From positions 1 through 32,926 of the forward strand of contig JAUXWS010000088.1 of the NCBI GenBank assembly GCA_030685015.1: 32,926 bases of DNA, written 5' to 3'. The notes beneath the pieces were generated by a model, which had not been told where the DNA came from, ran no database searches, and saw only the letters and a program-made list of their open reading frames with translations. Every line of letters starts with the position of its first letter. Position 1 is the first letter of the stretch. The position numbers were made by a program, and so were the translations under genes. This DNA is from a bacterium. Lineage in GTDB: Bacteria; CAIWAD01. Below, piece after piece: positions 16,549 to 24,421 of this stretch.

Positions 16549-16812
16549 ATGAGTGAGCAACAGGTCCTACATCTCATCCAGCAGACGCTGTGGATGACCC
16601 TCCAGCTCTCGCTGCCCATCCTCGTCACCGGCCTGCTCGTCGGCCTGGCGGTGGGCATCCTGCAGAGCGTGACCCAGATCCACGAGATGACCCTCACCTT
16701 CATTCCCAAGATCCTGGCCGTGGCCCTGGTCCTGGTCGTGGCCCTCCCCTGGATGATGCAGGAGCTGCTCAGCTTCACGCGGGAGGTCTTCGATCTGAGC
16801 ACCAAGCTCTAG
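16549..16812 (+). CDS. fliQ: Flagellar export gate protein FliQ
   Basis: FliQ (87 residues) is a small export-gate subunit with two membrane helices (about 16-40 and 52-75). Family residues are seen in VLHLIQQTLWMTLQLSLPIL, VGILQSVTQIHEMTLTFIPK and the tail LLSFTREVFD. Length is standard. A GGAGG at 16536-16540 gives the ribosome binding site for ATG 16549. It is split from fliP by the hexamer-repeat segment, and fliR follows after 21 bases. Confidence 0.96.
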   Translation: MSEQQVLHLIQQTLWMTLQLSLPILVTGLLVGLAVGILQSVTQIHEMTLTFIPKILAVALVLVVALPWMMQELLSFTREVFDLSTKL

Positions 16813-16833
16813 CGCCGGGAGGCGGGGGGCGCC

Positions 16834-17607
16834 ATGTTCTTCAGCTGGCCCATCGCCTGGGTCGAACTCTTCCTGCTGGTCGTCTTCCGCGTGGCGGGGG
16901 TGATCGCCCTCATGCCCGTCCTGGGCGGCCGCGGCATGCCGGCGCGGGCCAAGCTCCTGCTCGCCCTGCTCATCACGCTCCTCCTGCTGCCCGCGCTGCC
17001 GGTGGCGGACTGGCCGCTGGGGGGGCGCGGCCTTTGGAGCTGGCTGGGCCTGGCCGCCCACGAGGTCCTGCTGGGCGTCCTGCTCGGCTTCGCCGCCCAG
17101 GTGCCCATCCTGGCCATGCAGATGGCGGGCGAGCTGCTGGGCCTGCAGATGGGCTTCGGCATCGCGTCGGTGATCGATCCCGAGTCCGGCGGCCAGGAGA
17201 ACATCATGGCCGGCATGCTGCGCAATGTCGCCCTGCTTCTCTTCCTCGTCTTCAACGGACACCACGTGGTGCTGACGGCGATGGCCGACAGCCTGCGGAC
17301 ACTGCCGCCGGGGGCCCTCAGCCTCTCGCCCGACCTCCTGGGCGAGGGTCTCCGCCTGGTGGGCCACCTCTTCGAGCTGGGCCTGCGCCTGGGGGCGCCG
17401 GCCATGGCCGCCCTGCTGCTGAGCGAGGTGGGGCTGGGCCTCATCGCCCGCACGGTGCCGCAGATGAACATCTTCATCGTCGGCTTCCCCCTCAAGATCG
17501 GCCTGGGCTTCGCCCTCCTGGGCATCACCCTGCCCTCCGTCCTCGTCCTGTTCCGCCAGGAGGTGGGGGCGCTGGCCGGTGTGCTGGCCCGTCTCGCCGC
17601 GCCCTGA
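16834..17607 (+). CDS. fliR: Flagellar export gate protein FliR
   Basis: FliR (257 residues) is the single gate subunit that packs with FliP and FliQ at the export pore. Several membrane helices are visible. Family motifs are LFLLVVFRVAGVIALMPVLG near the N-terminus, AGELLGLQMGFGIASVIDPE in the middle, and PQMNIFIVGFPLKIGLGFAL near residues 209-228. Length is normal. flhB, which usually follows fliR, is not present: the next sequence is a cobalamin riboswitch. The flagellar locus therefore ends here and flhB/flhA must lie elsewhere. Confidence 0.96.
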   Translation: MFFSWPIAWVELFLLVVFRVAGVIALMPVLGGRGMPARAKLLLALLITLLLLPALPVADWPLGGRGLWSWLGLAAHEVLLGVLLGFAAQVPILAMQMAGELLGLQMGFGIASVIDPESGGQENIMAGMLRNVALLLFLVFNGHHVVLTAMADSLRTLPPGALSLSPDLLGEGLRLVGHLFELGLRLGAPAMAALLLSEVGLGLIARTVPQMNIFIVGFPLKIGLGFALLGITLPSVLVLFRQEVGALAGVLARLAAP

Positions 17608-17619
17608 GCGGGTCCTTCC

Positions 17620-17648
17620 TTTCCACCCAGCCCGGCGATTGCTACCCT
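17620..17648 (+). promoter_or_regulatory. Possible promoter of the B12 riboswitch operon
   Basis: TTTCCA (17620-17625) and TACCCT (17643-17648) are separated by 17 bases and lie just before the riboswitch. Agreement with the sigma-70 consensus is 4 of 6 and 3 of 6, so this is a plausible but weak match. A promoter must exist between fliR and the riboswitch unless transcription reads through from fliR. Confidence 0.3.
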
Positions 17649-17654
17649 TGGCCC

Positions 17655-17835
17655 GTGGGTGTTCCGCCGGGCGGCACGACCTCCGCGGAGGCGGAACGAA
17701 GAGGGAAGACGGTGCAAGTCCGTCGCGGGCCCGCCACTGTAACCGGCGACGAAACCGCAGAGAGCCACTGCCCCCAAAGGGCGGGAAGGCGCGGCCGAGG
17801 AAGACCCGGAAGCCAGGAGACCTGCCCACCGGACC
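17655..17835 (+). ncRNA. Cobalamin (adenosylcobalamin) riboswitch
   Basis: The conserved core of the B12-responsive riboswitch is easy to follow: GGGAAGACGGTGCAAGTCC, then CGGGCCCGCCACTGTAA (GCCACTG at 17733-17739), then the B12 box AGCCAGGAGACCTGCC at 17811-17826. It is followed by a hairpin CCGGTTC-T-GAACCGG (17834-17848), which may be the loop that kisses the core in this class. It lies upstream of a B12 uptake operon (btuB-btuF-btuD-btuC), so it should reduce expression when cobalamin is plentiful. The 5' boundary is approximate. Confidence 0.95.
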
Positions 17836-17907
17836 GGTTCTGAACCGGGCCGCCATTCAGGAGGCCGTCCCCGCGGACAGGGACGGGTCTCGTCCAGGCA
17901 AAAACGG

Positions 17908-17938
17908 AGCCCGGACTTCCCGCGCGGAGGTCCGGGCT
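17908..17938 (+). terminator. Riboswitch expression-platform terminator
   Basis: A 13-bp stem (17908-17920 with 17926-17938, one G-T pair) with a 5-base loop is followed by TCTT, a weak T-tract. It lies 70-odd bases after the B12 box and before btuB, the expected place for a riboswitch-controlled intrinsic terminator. An alternative antiterminator fold was not worked out. Confidence 0.7.
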
Positions 17939-18014
17939 TCTTGCATGGATGGCGCCTGTCCCGTCACACGGTGGAAGCCTCGCAACCGGCCCCGGCGCGG
18001 GCCAGGGAGGCATC

Positions 18015-19922
18015 ATGAGTCGGTTTGTCCAGTGGCTGGGGGCGGCATTGGTGGCCTTGTTGTCGGCAGGCCCCCTCCCGGCGACCGAGGCGCTCCCGCC
18101 CGTCGGCGGCGTGGTGGAGCTGGAGGAGGTGGTGGTCAGCGCCACCCGCACGCCCCTGCGGCCGGACCAGGTGGCCAGCGCCGTGACCGTGATCGGCCGC
18201 CGCGAGATCGAGCAGAGCGGCGCCCGCGACCTGGCCGGCCTGCTCGAGCAGGCGGCCAACCTGGACATCAGCCGTGCCGGCGGTCCAGGCGGCACGGCCA
18301 CGCTGCGCCTGCGGGGCCTGGGCGATGCCCACACCCTCTTCCTGGTGGACGGCATGGAGCTGAACGACCCGGCCAGCCCGGGCCGCGCCGTCGACCTGTC
18401 CACCATCCCGTTGGAAGCGGTGGAGCGGGTTGAGATCGTGGCCGGCCCCCAGAGCGCCCTCTACGGGGCCGACGCCATGGGGGGTGTGGTGCAGGTCTTC
18501 ACGCGGCCGCTGGAACCGGGCCTGCGCCTGGGGGTGCAGGGCGGCAATCTGGGTCAAGCCGGCCTGCGGGCCGGTGCGGCGGGGCGGCGCGGAGCGCTGG
18601 GGCTGGGCCTGGACCTGGGCCACGACGAGCTGGGGGGCTGGTCCGCCGCGCGTCCCGCCAGCGGCGGGGGAGAGGCCGACGGCCTGCGCTCCAGCCACGG
18701 CCGCCTGCGGGTGGATTGGCGGCCGCGGCCCACGGTTGATCTCGATCTCGCGCTGAGCCGCGAGCACTCCCGCGCCGATTTGGACAACATGGGTGGGGCC
18801 GGCGGCGAGGATCCCAACCACGTGGCGCGGACCCGCCGGCAGGGCGTCCGCCTGCACGCCGCCTGGGGGCAGGGGGCGGCCCGGAGCGAGGCCAGCCTCT
18901 GGGAGCAACGCACGGCGCGCGATTACGACAACCCGGTGGATGCGCTCCATCCCGGCGAGAGCCTGAGCGCGGCCTATCGCGGATCGGTCTCGCACCTTGG
19001 CCTGCAGCACGCCCGTCCCCTGGGACGCGATCACAATCTCCTCCTGGCGATGGATTGGGAACGGGAGCGGGCACATTCCTCCTCGCTGTCCAGCAGTGAA
19101 TTCGGGGACTACGCCGAACTCTTCCCCCGGCGCCAGAGCCACGCCCTGGGCCTGGTCCTGCAGGACAATTGGCGGCGCGGCCCCTGGACCCTGACCGCCT
19201 CCCTCCGCCGCGACCAGCACTCGCGCCAGGGCGGGGAGAGCACCGGACGCCTGGCAGCGGGCTGGTCCCCCGCGCCGGGCCTGCTGCTGCGGGGCAGCGC
19301 CGGCACCGGCTTCAAGGCGCCCAGCCTCTACCAGTTGCACAGCGCCTACGGCAACCGGGAGCTGCGGGCCGAGCGCTCGCGCGGCGCCGATCTGGGGCTG
19401 GACTTGCGGCACGGCTCCTGGCATGCCTCGCTTAGCGCCTTCCGCATCCAGGTGCGCGAGCAGATCGAGTTCGACGGCGCCACCTGGCTCTATACCAATC
19501 TGGGACGCACCCACAGCCGCGGTCTGGAGGCGGAGGCGGGCGGCCCCCTGCTCCCTGGTCTGGATTGGAGCGCCCGCCTGCTGCGGCAGCAGGTACGGGA
19601 CGATCTGAGCGGCCAGGAGCTGCCGCGCCGCCCGGGCAGCGTGCTGCGCCTGGGGCTGGAGGCCGGGCGCGGGCCGGGCCGGCTGGCCGCCTCCTGGCGG
19701 CGCGAGGGCCGGCGCCTGGATCTGGACTTCGCCGCCTGGCCGGCGCGGCAGACGGAGTTGCCCGCCTTCGCCTGCCTGGACCTGCGCGGCAGCTGGCGCT
19801 GGTCGCGGCAGTTGTCCACCTGGTTCACGGTGCGGAACCTGCTGGACGCCCGCGTGGAGGAGATCCTGGGCTACCAGGGAGAGCAGCGGGCTTGGCGCCT
19901 GGGCCTGGACTGGAATCTCTAG
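18015..19922 (+). CDS. btuB: TonB-dependent outer-membrane cobalamin receptor BtuB
   Basis: This 635-residue outer-membrane beta-barrel receptor should import vitamin B12 using TonB energy. A signal peptide (1 to about 23) is followed by a TonB box EEVVVSAT at residues 37-44. A plug domain follows (TLFLVDGMELNDPASPG; VERVEIVAGPQSALYGADAM). The barrel includes a late FKAPSLYQLHSAYGN motif and ends NLLDARVEEILGYQG. The start at 18015 is chosen for GGGAGG at 18005-18010 and an immediate signal peptide. An in-frame ATG at 17949 would add 22 residues overlapping the leader. Substrate is inferred from the riboswitch and the btuFDC genes. Confidence 0.93.
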   Translation: MSRFVQWLGAALVALLSAGPLPATEALPPVGGVVELEEVVVSATRTPLRPDQVASAVTVIGRREIEQSGARDLAGLLEQAANLDISRAGGPGGTATLRLRGLGDAHTLFLVDGMELNDPASPGRAVDLSTIPLEAVERVEIVAGPQSALYGADAMGGVVQVFTRPLEPGLRLGVQGGNLGQAGLRAGAAGRRGALGLGLDLGHDELGGWSAARPASGGGEADGLRSSHGRLRVDWRPRPTVDLDLALSREHSRADLDNMGGAGGEDPNHVARTRRQGVRLHAAWGQGAARSEASLWEQRTARDYDNPVDALHPGESLSAAYRGSVSHLGLQHARPLGRDHNLLLAMDWERERAHSSSLSSSEFGDYAELFPRRQSHALGLVLQDNWRRGPWTLTASLRRDQHSRQGGESTGRLAAGWSPAPGLLLRGSAGTGFKAPSLYQLHSAYGNRELRAERSRGADLGLDLRHGSWHASLSAFRIQVREQIEFDGATWLYTNLGRTHSRGLEAEAGGPLLPGLDWSARLLRQQVRDDLSGQELPRRPGSVLRLGLEAGRGPGRLAASWRREGRRLDLDFAAWPARQTELPAFACLDLRGSWRWSRQLSTWFTVRNLLDARVEEILGYQGEQRAWRLGLDWNL

Positions 19923-19935
19923 GAGGCCTGCCCAC

Positions 19936-20847
19936 GTGGCCGCTTCGCGCACTCCGTCGTCCCATTCCGCCCGCGTCGCGGTCGTCCTGCTGCTCGCCTT
20001 GCTGCTGGCGGGCGGGGCCAAGGCCGCGCCGCGCCGGGTGGTGAGCCTGGTCCCCAGCCTGACCGAGACGGTGGCGGCGCTGGGGGCGGCCGACCGGCTG
20101 GTGGGACGCAGCCGCTACTGCTCTCATCCGGCCGCGGTGGAGCGCCTGCCGGCGGTGGGCGGCTACCTGGATCCCTCCTGGGAGGCGGTGGTCGCCCTCA
20201 GGCCCGACCTGCTTCTGCTCACCCCCGAGAGCCGGGAAGCCCGCCAGCGGGCGGAGGCCTTGGGCATCCCGGTGGCGGTCATCGCCCAGGACCGCCTGGC
20301 GGAGGTCCTGGCCGGGATGGAGGAGCTGGGCCGCCTGCTGGGCCTGGCGGAGCGGGGCCGGCAGCTGGCCGACTCCCTGCGCCGGGGGCTGGATGACCTG
20401 GCCCGGGGCCGGGCGGACCAGGGGCCGCCCGCCCGCGTGTTGCTGGTGGCGGACCGCGCGCCGGAACCGGGGCCACCCCGCGATTTGTGGGTGATCGGCC
20501 GCGGCAGCTGGCTGGCCGATCTCCTGGAGCAGTTGGGGGCGAGGAACGCGGCCGAGGGGCTGAGCCCGGCCCAGCCCCTGCTGTCCCGCGAGGGCGTGGC
20601 CCGGCTCGATCCGGACTGGATCCTGGAATTGTGGCCCGCGCCGCCCCCCGGCCGCTGCCTGTCCGCGCTGGCGGCGGACTGGAGGGCCTGGCCGGAGCTG
20701 CGGGCGGTGCGCGCGGGGCAGGTGCGGGCCCTGGGGGAGGACTGTCTCATCCTGCCCGGACCGCGGCTGCTGGAGGCGGCCCGGATGCTGGCCTCGCTGC
20801 TGGCGGGCGGGCCGGACGCCCCCTTGCCGGGCGCCGGGAAGCCTTGA
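19936..20847 (+). CDS. btuF: Cobalamin ABC transporter, periplasmic binding protein BtuF
   Basis: BtuF (303 residues) carries cobalamin across the periplasm to the BtuCD permease. A signal peptide ends near ALLLAGGAKAA (about residue 31). The BtuF/FecB (periplasmic-binding type III) pattern follows: RRVVSLVPSLTETVAALGAA, then LVGRSRYCSHPAAV, LPAVGGYLDPSWEAVVALRP, and a second lobe with GSWLADLLEQLGARNAA. The GTG start at 19936 is supported by AGGAGG at 19921-19926. It lies 13 bases after btuB and 16 before btuD in the operon. Confidence 0.92.
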   Translation: MAASRTPSSHSARVAVVLLLALLLAGGAKAAPRRVVSLVPSLTETVAALGAADRLVGRSRYCSHPAAVERLPAVGGYLDPSWEAVVALRPDLLLLTPESREARQRAEALGIPVAVIAQDRLAEVLAGMEELGRLLGLAERGRQLADSLRRGLDDLARGRADQGPPARVLLVADRAPEPGPPRDLWVIGRGSWLADLLEQLGARNAAEGLSPAQPLLSREGVARLDPDWILELWPAPPPGRCLSALAADWRAWPELRAVRAGQVRALGEDCLILPGPRLLEAARMLASLLAGGPDAPLPGAGKP

Positions 20848-20863
20848 TGGAAGAAGCCCTGTC

Positions 20864-21655
20864 ATGCGATTGACCGTGGAGGATCTGGGCTGCCGCGTGG
20901 GCGGCTTCCAGCTGGAGGGTGTCTCGCTGGAGCTGCCGCCCGGCGGGCGCCTCGCCCTGGTGGGGCCCAACGGTTCGGGCAAGTCCACCCTGCTGCGCGC
21001 CATCAGCGGCCGCCTGCCCGCCCGGGGCCGCGTCCTCGTCGACGGAATGCCCCTGGCCGCCATGGCGCCCCGCCAGCGGGCGCGGGCCATCTGCCTGTTG
21101 CCCCAGACGGAGGGTGGGGGCGGCGCCTTCACCGTGGAGGACTACGTGCTGCTGGGGCGCTATCCCCACCTGGGCTGGTTGGGGCTGCTCGGCGCCCGCG
21201 ACCGCCGGCGCGCCGGCGAGGCGATGGAACGGATGGGCTGCCTGCCCTGGCGCACGCGCCGCCTGGACTCCCTGAGCGGCGGCGAGCGGCAACTGGTGCG
21301 CTTGGCGGCGGCACTGGCCCAGGAAGCGCGCATCCTGCTGCTGGACGAGCCCGGCACTTTCCTCGACCCCGGCCAGCGGCGGCGCCTGTGGGCCCGGCTG
21401 GATGCCGCGCTGGCGGAGGACGGCATCTCCCTCATCTACGTCAGCCATGATCTGAACGAGGCCCTCTGGCGGGCCGACCGCTTCCTCGCCCTGGAGCAGG
21501 GGCGACCCCTGCGCCAAGGGCCGGCCGCGCACCTGGCCGAGGGCGATTGGCTGGGCCGTCTCTTCGGTTTGCCCCTGGCCGCCGCCCGGCGGCCGGGCAG
21601 TGGGCGCACCTGGCTGCTGGAGGAGGAGGGTGACCAGGAGGCGCCCCAGCCATGA
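20864..21655 (+). CDS. btuD: Cobalamin ABC transporter ATPase BtuD
   Basis: BtuD (263 residues) is the ATPase that powers B12 import. Walker A GPNGSGKS is at residues 34-41, the signature LSGGE begins at 137, and Walker B ILLLDEP is at 157-163, followed by the switch His in IYVSHDL. The overall pattern is that of the iron-siderophore/B12 (FecE/BtuD) family. The stop overlaps the permease gene by 4 bases. Iron or haem specificity cannot be excluded from this gene alone, but the riboswitch points to cobalamin. Confidence 0.94.
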   Translation: MRLTVEDLGCRVGGFQLEGVSLELPPGGRLALVGPNGSGKSTLLRAISGRLPARGRVLVDGMPLAAMAPRQRARAICLLPQTEGGGGAFTVEDYVLLGRYPHLGWLGLLGARDRRRAGEAMERMGCLPWRTRRLDSLSGGERQLVRLAAALAQEARILLLDEPGTFLDPGQRRRLWARLDAALAEDGISLIYVSHDLNEALWRADRFLALEQGRPLRQGPAAHLAEGDWLGRLFGLPLAAARRPGSGRTWLLEEEGDQEAPQP

Positions 21656-22656
21656 AGCGGCCGCCCCCGGGCGGGGTGCTCATCCTGCTGGCCTTGTTCA
21701 GCTTGGCCAGCCTGCCGGCGGGCCTCCTGGCCGGCGCCATGCCCCTTGACCTGGGGCGGGCCCTGGCCGACGGCGCCAGCCCCGACGCCCTCGTCCTCTT
21801 CCAGATCCGCCTGCCCCGCGTTCTGCTGGGCTGGGTGGCGGGGGCGGTCCTCGCCCTGGCCGGACTCCTGCTGCAGGCCCTCTTCCGCAATCCCCTGGCC
21901 AGCCCCTACACCCTGGGCATCTCCAGCGGCGCCGCGCTGGGATCCGCCCTCGTCCTGACCGGCGGCGGACTGGCTTTCAGCGCTCCCCTGGCCGGGGGCC
22001 TGCGGCTGGCGGGGGCGCAGGGTGGCGCCCTGGCCGGCGCTCTGCTTGCCGGCTGGCTCTGCTGGGTGCTGGGACGGCGGGCGGACCGCCACGGCGCCGG
22101 CGGCCTGCTGCTGGCGGGGGTCGCCCTCAATTTCACCTTTGCCAGCCTGCTCCTGCTCATCCAGGTGATGACCGATCCTGGCCAGAGTCTGCGCATCCTG
22201 CGCTGGTTGATGGGCGGCCTCGAGGCGGCCTCCTGGTCCCTGTTGCCCCTGCCGGCCGCGCTGCTCGCCCTCTCCGCGCTGCTTGCCTGGGGCGCGGCGC
22301 GGGACCTCGACCTGCTCAGCCTGGGGGAGGAGACGGCCCACGGCCGCGGCCTCGACCTGACCCGGCTCACCGGCGCCGTCTTCTGGCTCAGCTCCCTGCT
22401 GGTGGCCGCCCTCGTCGCCGTCACCGGTCCCATCGGCTTCGTGGGGATGATGGCTCCCCACGCCGCCCGCCTGTTGGTGGGGCCGGGGCACCGCCGGCTG
22501 GTTCCCGCCGCCCTTCTGACGGGCAGCGGCTTTCTCGTCCTGGCCGACACCTTGGCCCGCCTGCTCATCGCGCCGGCCGAGCTGCCGGTGGGAGTCATCA
22601 CGGCCTGCCTGGGGGGGCCGGTCTTCCTTGCCCTGCTGGTGAGAAAGGGCGGCTGA
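21652..22656 (+). CDS. btuC: Cobalamin ABC transporter permease BtuC (FecCD family)
   Basis: BtuC (334 residues) is the membrane channel of the B12 importer, with about ten hydrophobic helices. FecCD signatures are IRLPRVLLGWVAGAVLALAG, LLQALFRNPLASPYTLGISS, and near residue 260 VTGPIGFVGMMAPHAARLLV, which contacts the ATPase. It overlaps btuD by 4 bases (ATGA) and closes the operon. A 7-bp GC stem at 22689-22716 without a T-run lies downstream and is a weak terminator candidate. Confidence 0.94.
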   Translation: MKRPPPGGVLILLALFSLASLPAGLLAGAMPLDLGRALADGASPDALVLFQIRLPRVLLGWVAGAVLALAGLLLQALFRNPLASPYTLGISSGAALGSALVLTGGGLAFSAPLAGGLRLAGAQGGALAGALLAGWLCWVLGRRADRHGAGGLLLAGVALNFTFASLLLLIQVMTDPGQSLRILRWLMGGLEAASWSLLPLPAALLALSALLAWGAARDLDLLSLGEETAHGRGLDLTRLTGAVFWLSSLLVAALVAVTGPIGFVGMMAPHAARLLVGPGHRRLVPAALLTGSGFLVLADTLARLLIAPAELPVGVITACLGGPVFLALLVRKGG

Positions 22657-22766
22657 GGGCGGGGCCTGCCACAGACCGCCGGGAAGGAGGGACGGCAAAG
22701 GAAGCCAGTCCGTCCCGGATCCGCGCCGGGAGGGCGTGGCCGGCGTCTTGCTGCCGGTCCGCCGGC

Positions 22767-22795
22767 TTGTCTGGAGAGAGTCGCGACCTTATCTT
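22767..22795 (+). promoter_or_regulatory. Likely tRNA-Gly promoter
   Basis: TTGTCT (22767-22772) and TATCTT (22790-22795) are 17 bases apart, each matching 4 of 6 consensus positions. Transcription would begin near 22802, a few bases before the tRNA, which fits a stand-alone tRNA gene. Confidence 0.5.
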
Positions 22796-22805
22796 TGGCC
22801 CACCT

Positions 22806-22878
22806 GCGAGCGTAACTCAGTTGGTAGAGTGCCAGCTTCCCAAGCTGGTTGTCGCGAGTTCGAGCCTCGTCGCTCGCT
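22806..22878 (+). tRNA. tRNA-Gly (anticodon CCC)
   Basis: A full cloverleaf can be drawn by eye. The acceptor stem GCGAGCG pairs with CGCTCGC without mismatch. The D-arm is ACTC-AGTTGGTA-GAGT. The anticodon arm CCAGC-TTCCCAA-GCTGG gives anticodon CCC. The variable loop has 5 bases, and the T-arm GCGAG-TTCGAGC-CTCGT has one G-T pair. The discriminator is T, as in bacterial tRNA-Gly. The 3' CCA is not encoded. Confidence 0.96.
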
Positions 22879-23013
22879 TCCCTGCCCAGGCCGCCTCCGG
22901 GCGGCTTTCGCCGACCCAGTCCAGAGCGGAACCTTGCGCCACCCTCCATTCTTCCCTTGCCCCAACGCCGACGTTATCCTAGCCTTCCGCCGCCACCGGC
23001 AAAGGAGAGATCC

Positions 23014-24174
23014 ATGCAAGCTGCACGACTGCTTTCCCTGCTCGTTCTCTGCACCCCGGCGCTGGCCGCGGCGCGGTTCGGGCCGGTCGAGACCGTCCTG
23101 GCGGACGGCGTTCCCCTGGCCGTCAACGGCTATGCCATTCCCGACCTGGCCGACTGGAACGGCGACGGACGGCCCGACCTCCTTGTGGGCGAGGGCGGCG
23201 GCGCCGCCCCCCAGTCCAAGATCCGCCTCTACCTGAACCAGGGAGGACCCGGCGCGCCCCTTTTCTCGAATTGGACCTACCTCCAGGCGGCAGGGGCGGA
23301 CATTGTCCAGCCCAGCTCGGGCTGCATGGGCTGTTGTCCTCGCGTCGCGGACTGGAACGGCGACTCGCTGCCGGATCTGCTCGTGGGCCGCTCGGACGGC
23401 ACGGTCCTGCTGTTCCTGAACCAGGGGCAGCCCGGCGCACCGCTGCTGGCGGCCGGCGTGGCGGTCACGGTGGGGCCGCAGGGCGGACAGGTGCCGCTCA
23501 ACGTGGGCAGCCGCGCCACGCCGGAGTGGCTGGACTGGGACGGCGACGGCCGCCCCGATCTGCTCTGTGGAGCCCTCGACGGCAAGGCGCGGGTGGCGCT
23601 CAACCAGGGCGGCCCGGGCGCGCCCCTGCTGGCCGCGCCCCTGCTGCTGAGCGCTGCCTCGGGGGCCGACCTGGCCGTGACCAGCGGCCGCTCCTGTTTC
23701 GTGGTGCTGGACGACAACGGCGACGGACTGCCCGACTTGGTCAGCGGCAACACGAACGGCGAACTGCTCTACTCGCGCAACAACGGCACCATGGCGGACG
23801 AGGCCTACGGCCCCTGGGAGCCGGTTGTCTGCGGCGGCGCGGCCTTCGACCTGCCCGGCACCCAGCGCAGCCGTCCCGTCTTCAGGGACTGGAACGGCGA
23901 CGGCGTCCCCGACCTGCTTGTGGGCTACGGCGACGGACTGGTCCGTCTCTGCCTGGCGCCGCCCGCTCCACCCGAGCCCCTGCTTGCCACTGTTGTGTCC
24001 GGCGTCCTGCGCCTCACATGGCCCGCGGGCCTGCCCGGGGACGTGGTCCGCGTCCAACGGAAGGAGCTGCCGGGCGGGGAGTGGATCCTGCTGGGCGAGA
24101 CGGCAGGCAGCCATTGGGACGAGGCGCTGCCGGCCGACGGCGGCGCGCTCTTCCGCGTCACGCGGGTCCGCTGA
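23014..24174 (+). CDS. Secreted FG-GAP/VCBS-repeat protein
   Basis: This 386-residue exported protein of unknown role has a signal peptide (about 1-19, ending ALAAA). It carries five FG-GAP/VCBS-type calcium-binding repeats, each with a D-W-N-G-D-G-x-P-D-L core, starting at residues 47, 113, 174, 233 and 292. The spacing of about 60 residues suggests blades of a beta-propeller. A short fibronectin-III-like tail follows (LLATVVSGVLRLTWP onward). A CMGCC cluster precedes the second repeat. ATG 23014 is chosen for AAAGGAGA at 23001-23008 and the signal peptide. Likely surface-associated or periplasmic; no membrane anchor is seen. Confidence 0.85.
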   Translation: MQAARLLSLLVLCTPALAAARFGPVETVLADGVPLAVNGYAIPDLADWNGDGRPDLLVGEGGGAAPQSKIRLYLNQGGPGAPLFSNWTYLQAAGADIVQPSSGCMGCCPRVADWNGDSLPDLLVGRSDGTVLLFLNQGQPGAPLLAAGVAVTVGPQGGQVPLNVGSRATPEWLDWDGDGRPDLLCGALDGKARVALNQGGPGAPLLAAPLLLSAASGADLAVTSGRSCFVVLDDNGDGLPDLVSGNTNGELLYSRNNGTMADEAYGPWEPVVCGGAAFDLPGTQRSRPVFRDWNGDGVPDLLVGYGDGLVRLCLAPPAPPEPLLATVVSGVLRLTWPAGLPGDVVRVQRKELPGGEWILLGETAGSHWDEALPADGGALFRVTRVR

Positions 24175-24421
24175 GGCCGTCCGACCGCGGCGCGAACCCG
24201 CATTCGGCAGAGTCCACCTTTTCAGATGTGCACAACCTGTTCCGGCTTGACCTGCACGCCAAGCTGGATCCTGGCCCACTCCAAACAATCGGCCTGGATC
24301 AATTCTGGGGGGTCAGGTCACGTCTCGGACTTCGCCCGGATCCGCCTGAAGGATCTGGACATGGACGCGACGTGTGAGTTCGCGCTGGCGGACTTGAACT
24401 AGGAGGTCCGGCGTTTCGGGT
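24175..24421. other. Intergenic region between convergent genes, with one copy of a 12-bp repeat
   Basis: This 247-base gap between the FG-GAP gene and the convergent sensor kinase has no convincing gene. It holds GGGTCAGGTCAC at 24310-24321, which recurs exactly on the far side of the kinase gene at 27379-27390. A plus-strand open frame runs through this copy to a stop just after GCGGACTTGAAC, without a start or recognisable family, and may be decayed coding or mobile DNA. I see no clear terminator for either gene. Confidence 0.4.
24310..24321 (+). repeat. GGGTCAGGTCAC repeat, left copy
   Basis: This exact 12-base sequence recurs at 27379-27390 in the same orientation. The two copies flank the sensor kinase gene. 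Motifs of the GGGGTCAGGTC kind are found in REP-type repeats associated with RAYT transposases; linking it to those is from memory and untested. Confidence 0.6.

Noticed and set aside
22689-22716. Terminator after btuC
   Set aside because: The GGGACGG/CCGTCCC stem has a 14-base loop and no T-run. Too weak to list as a terminator.
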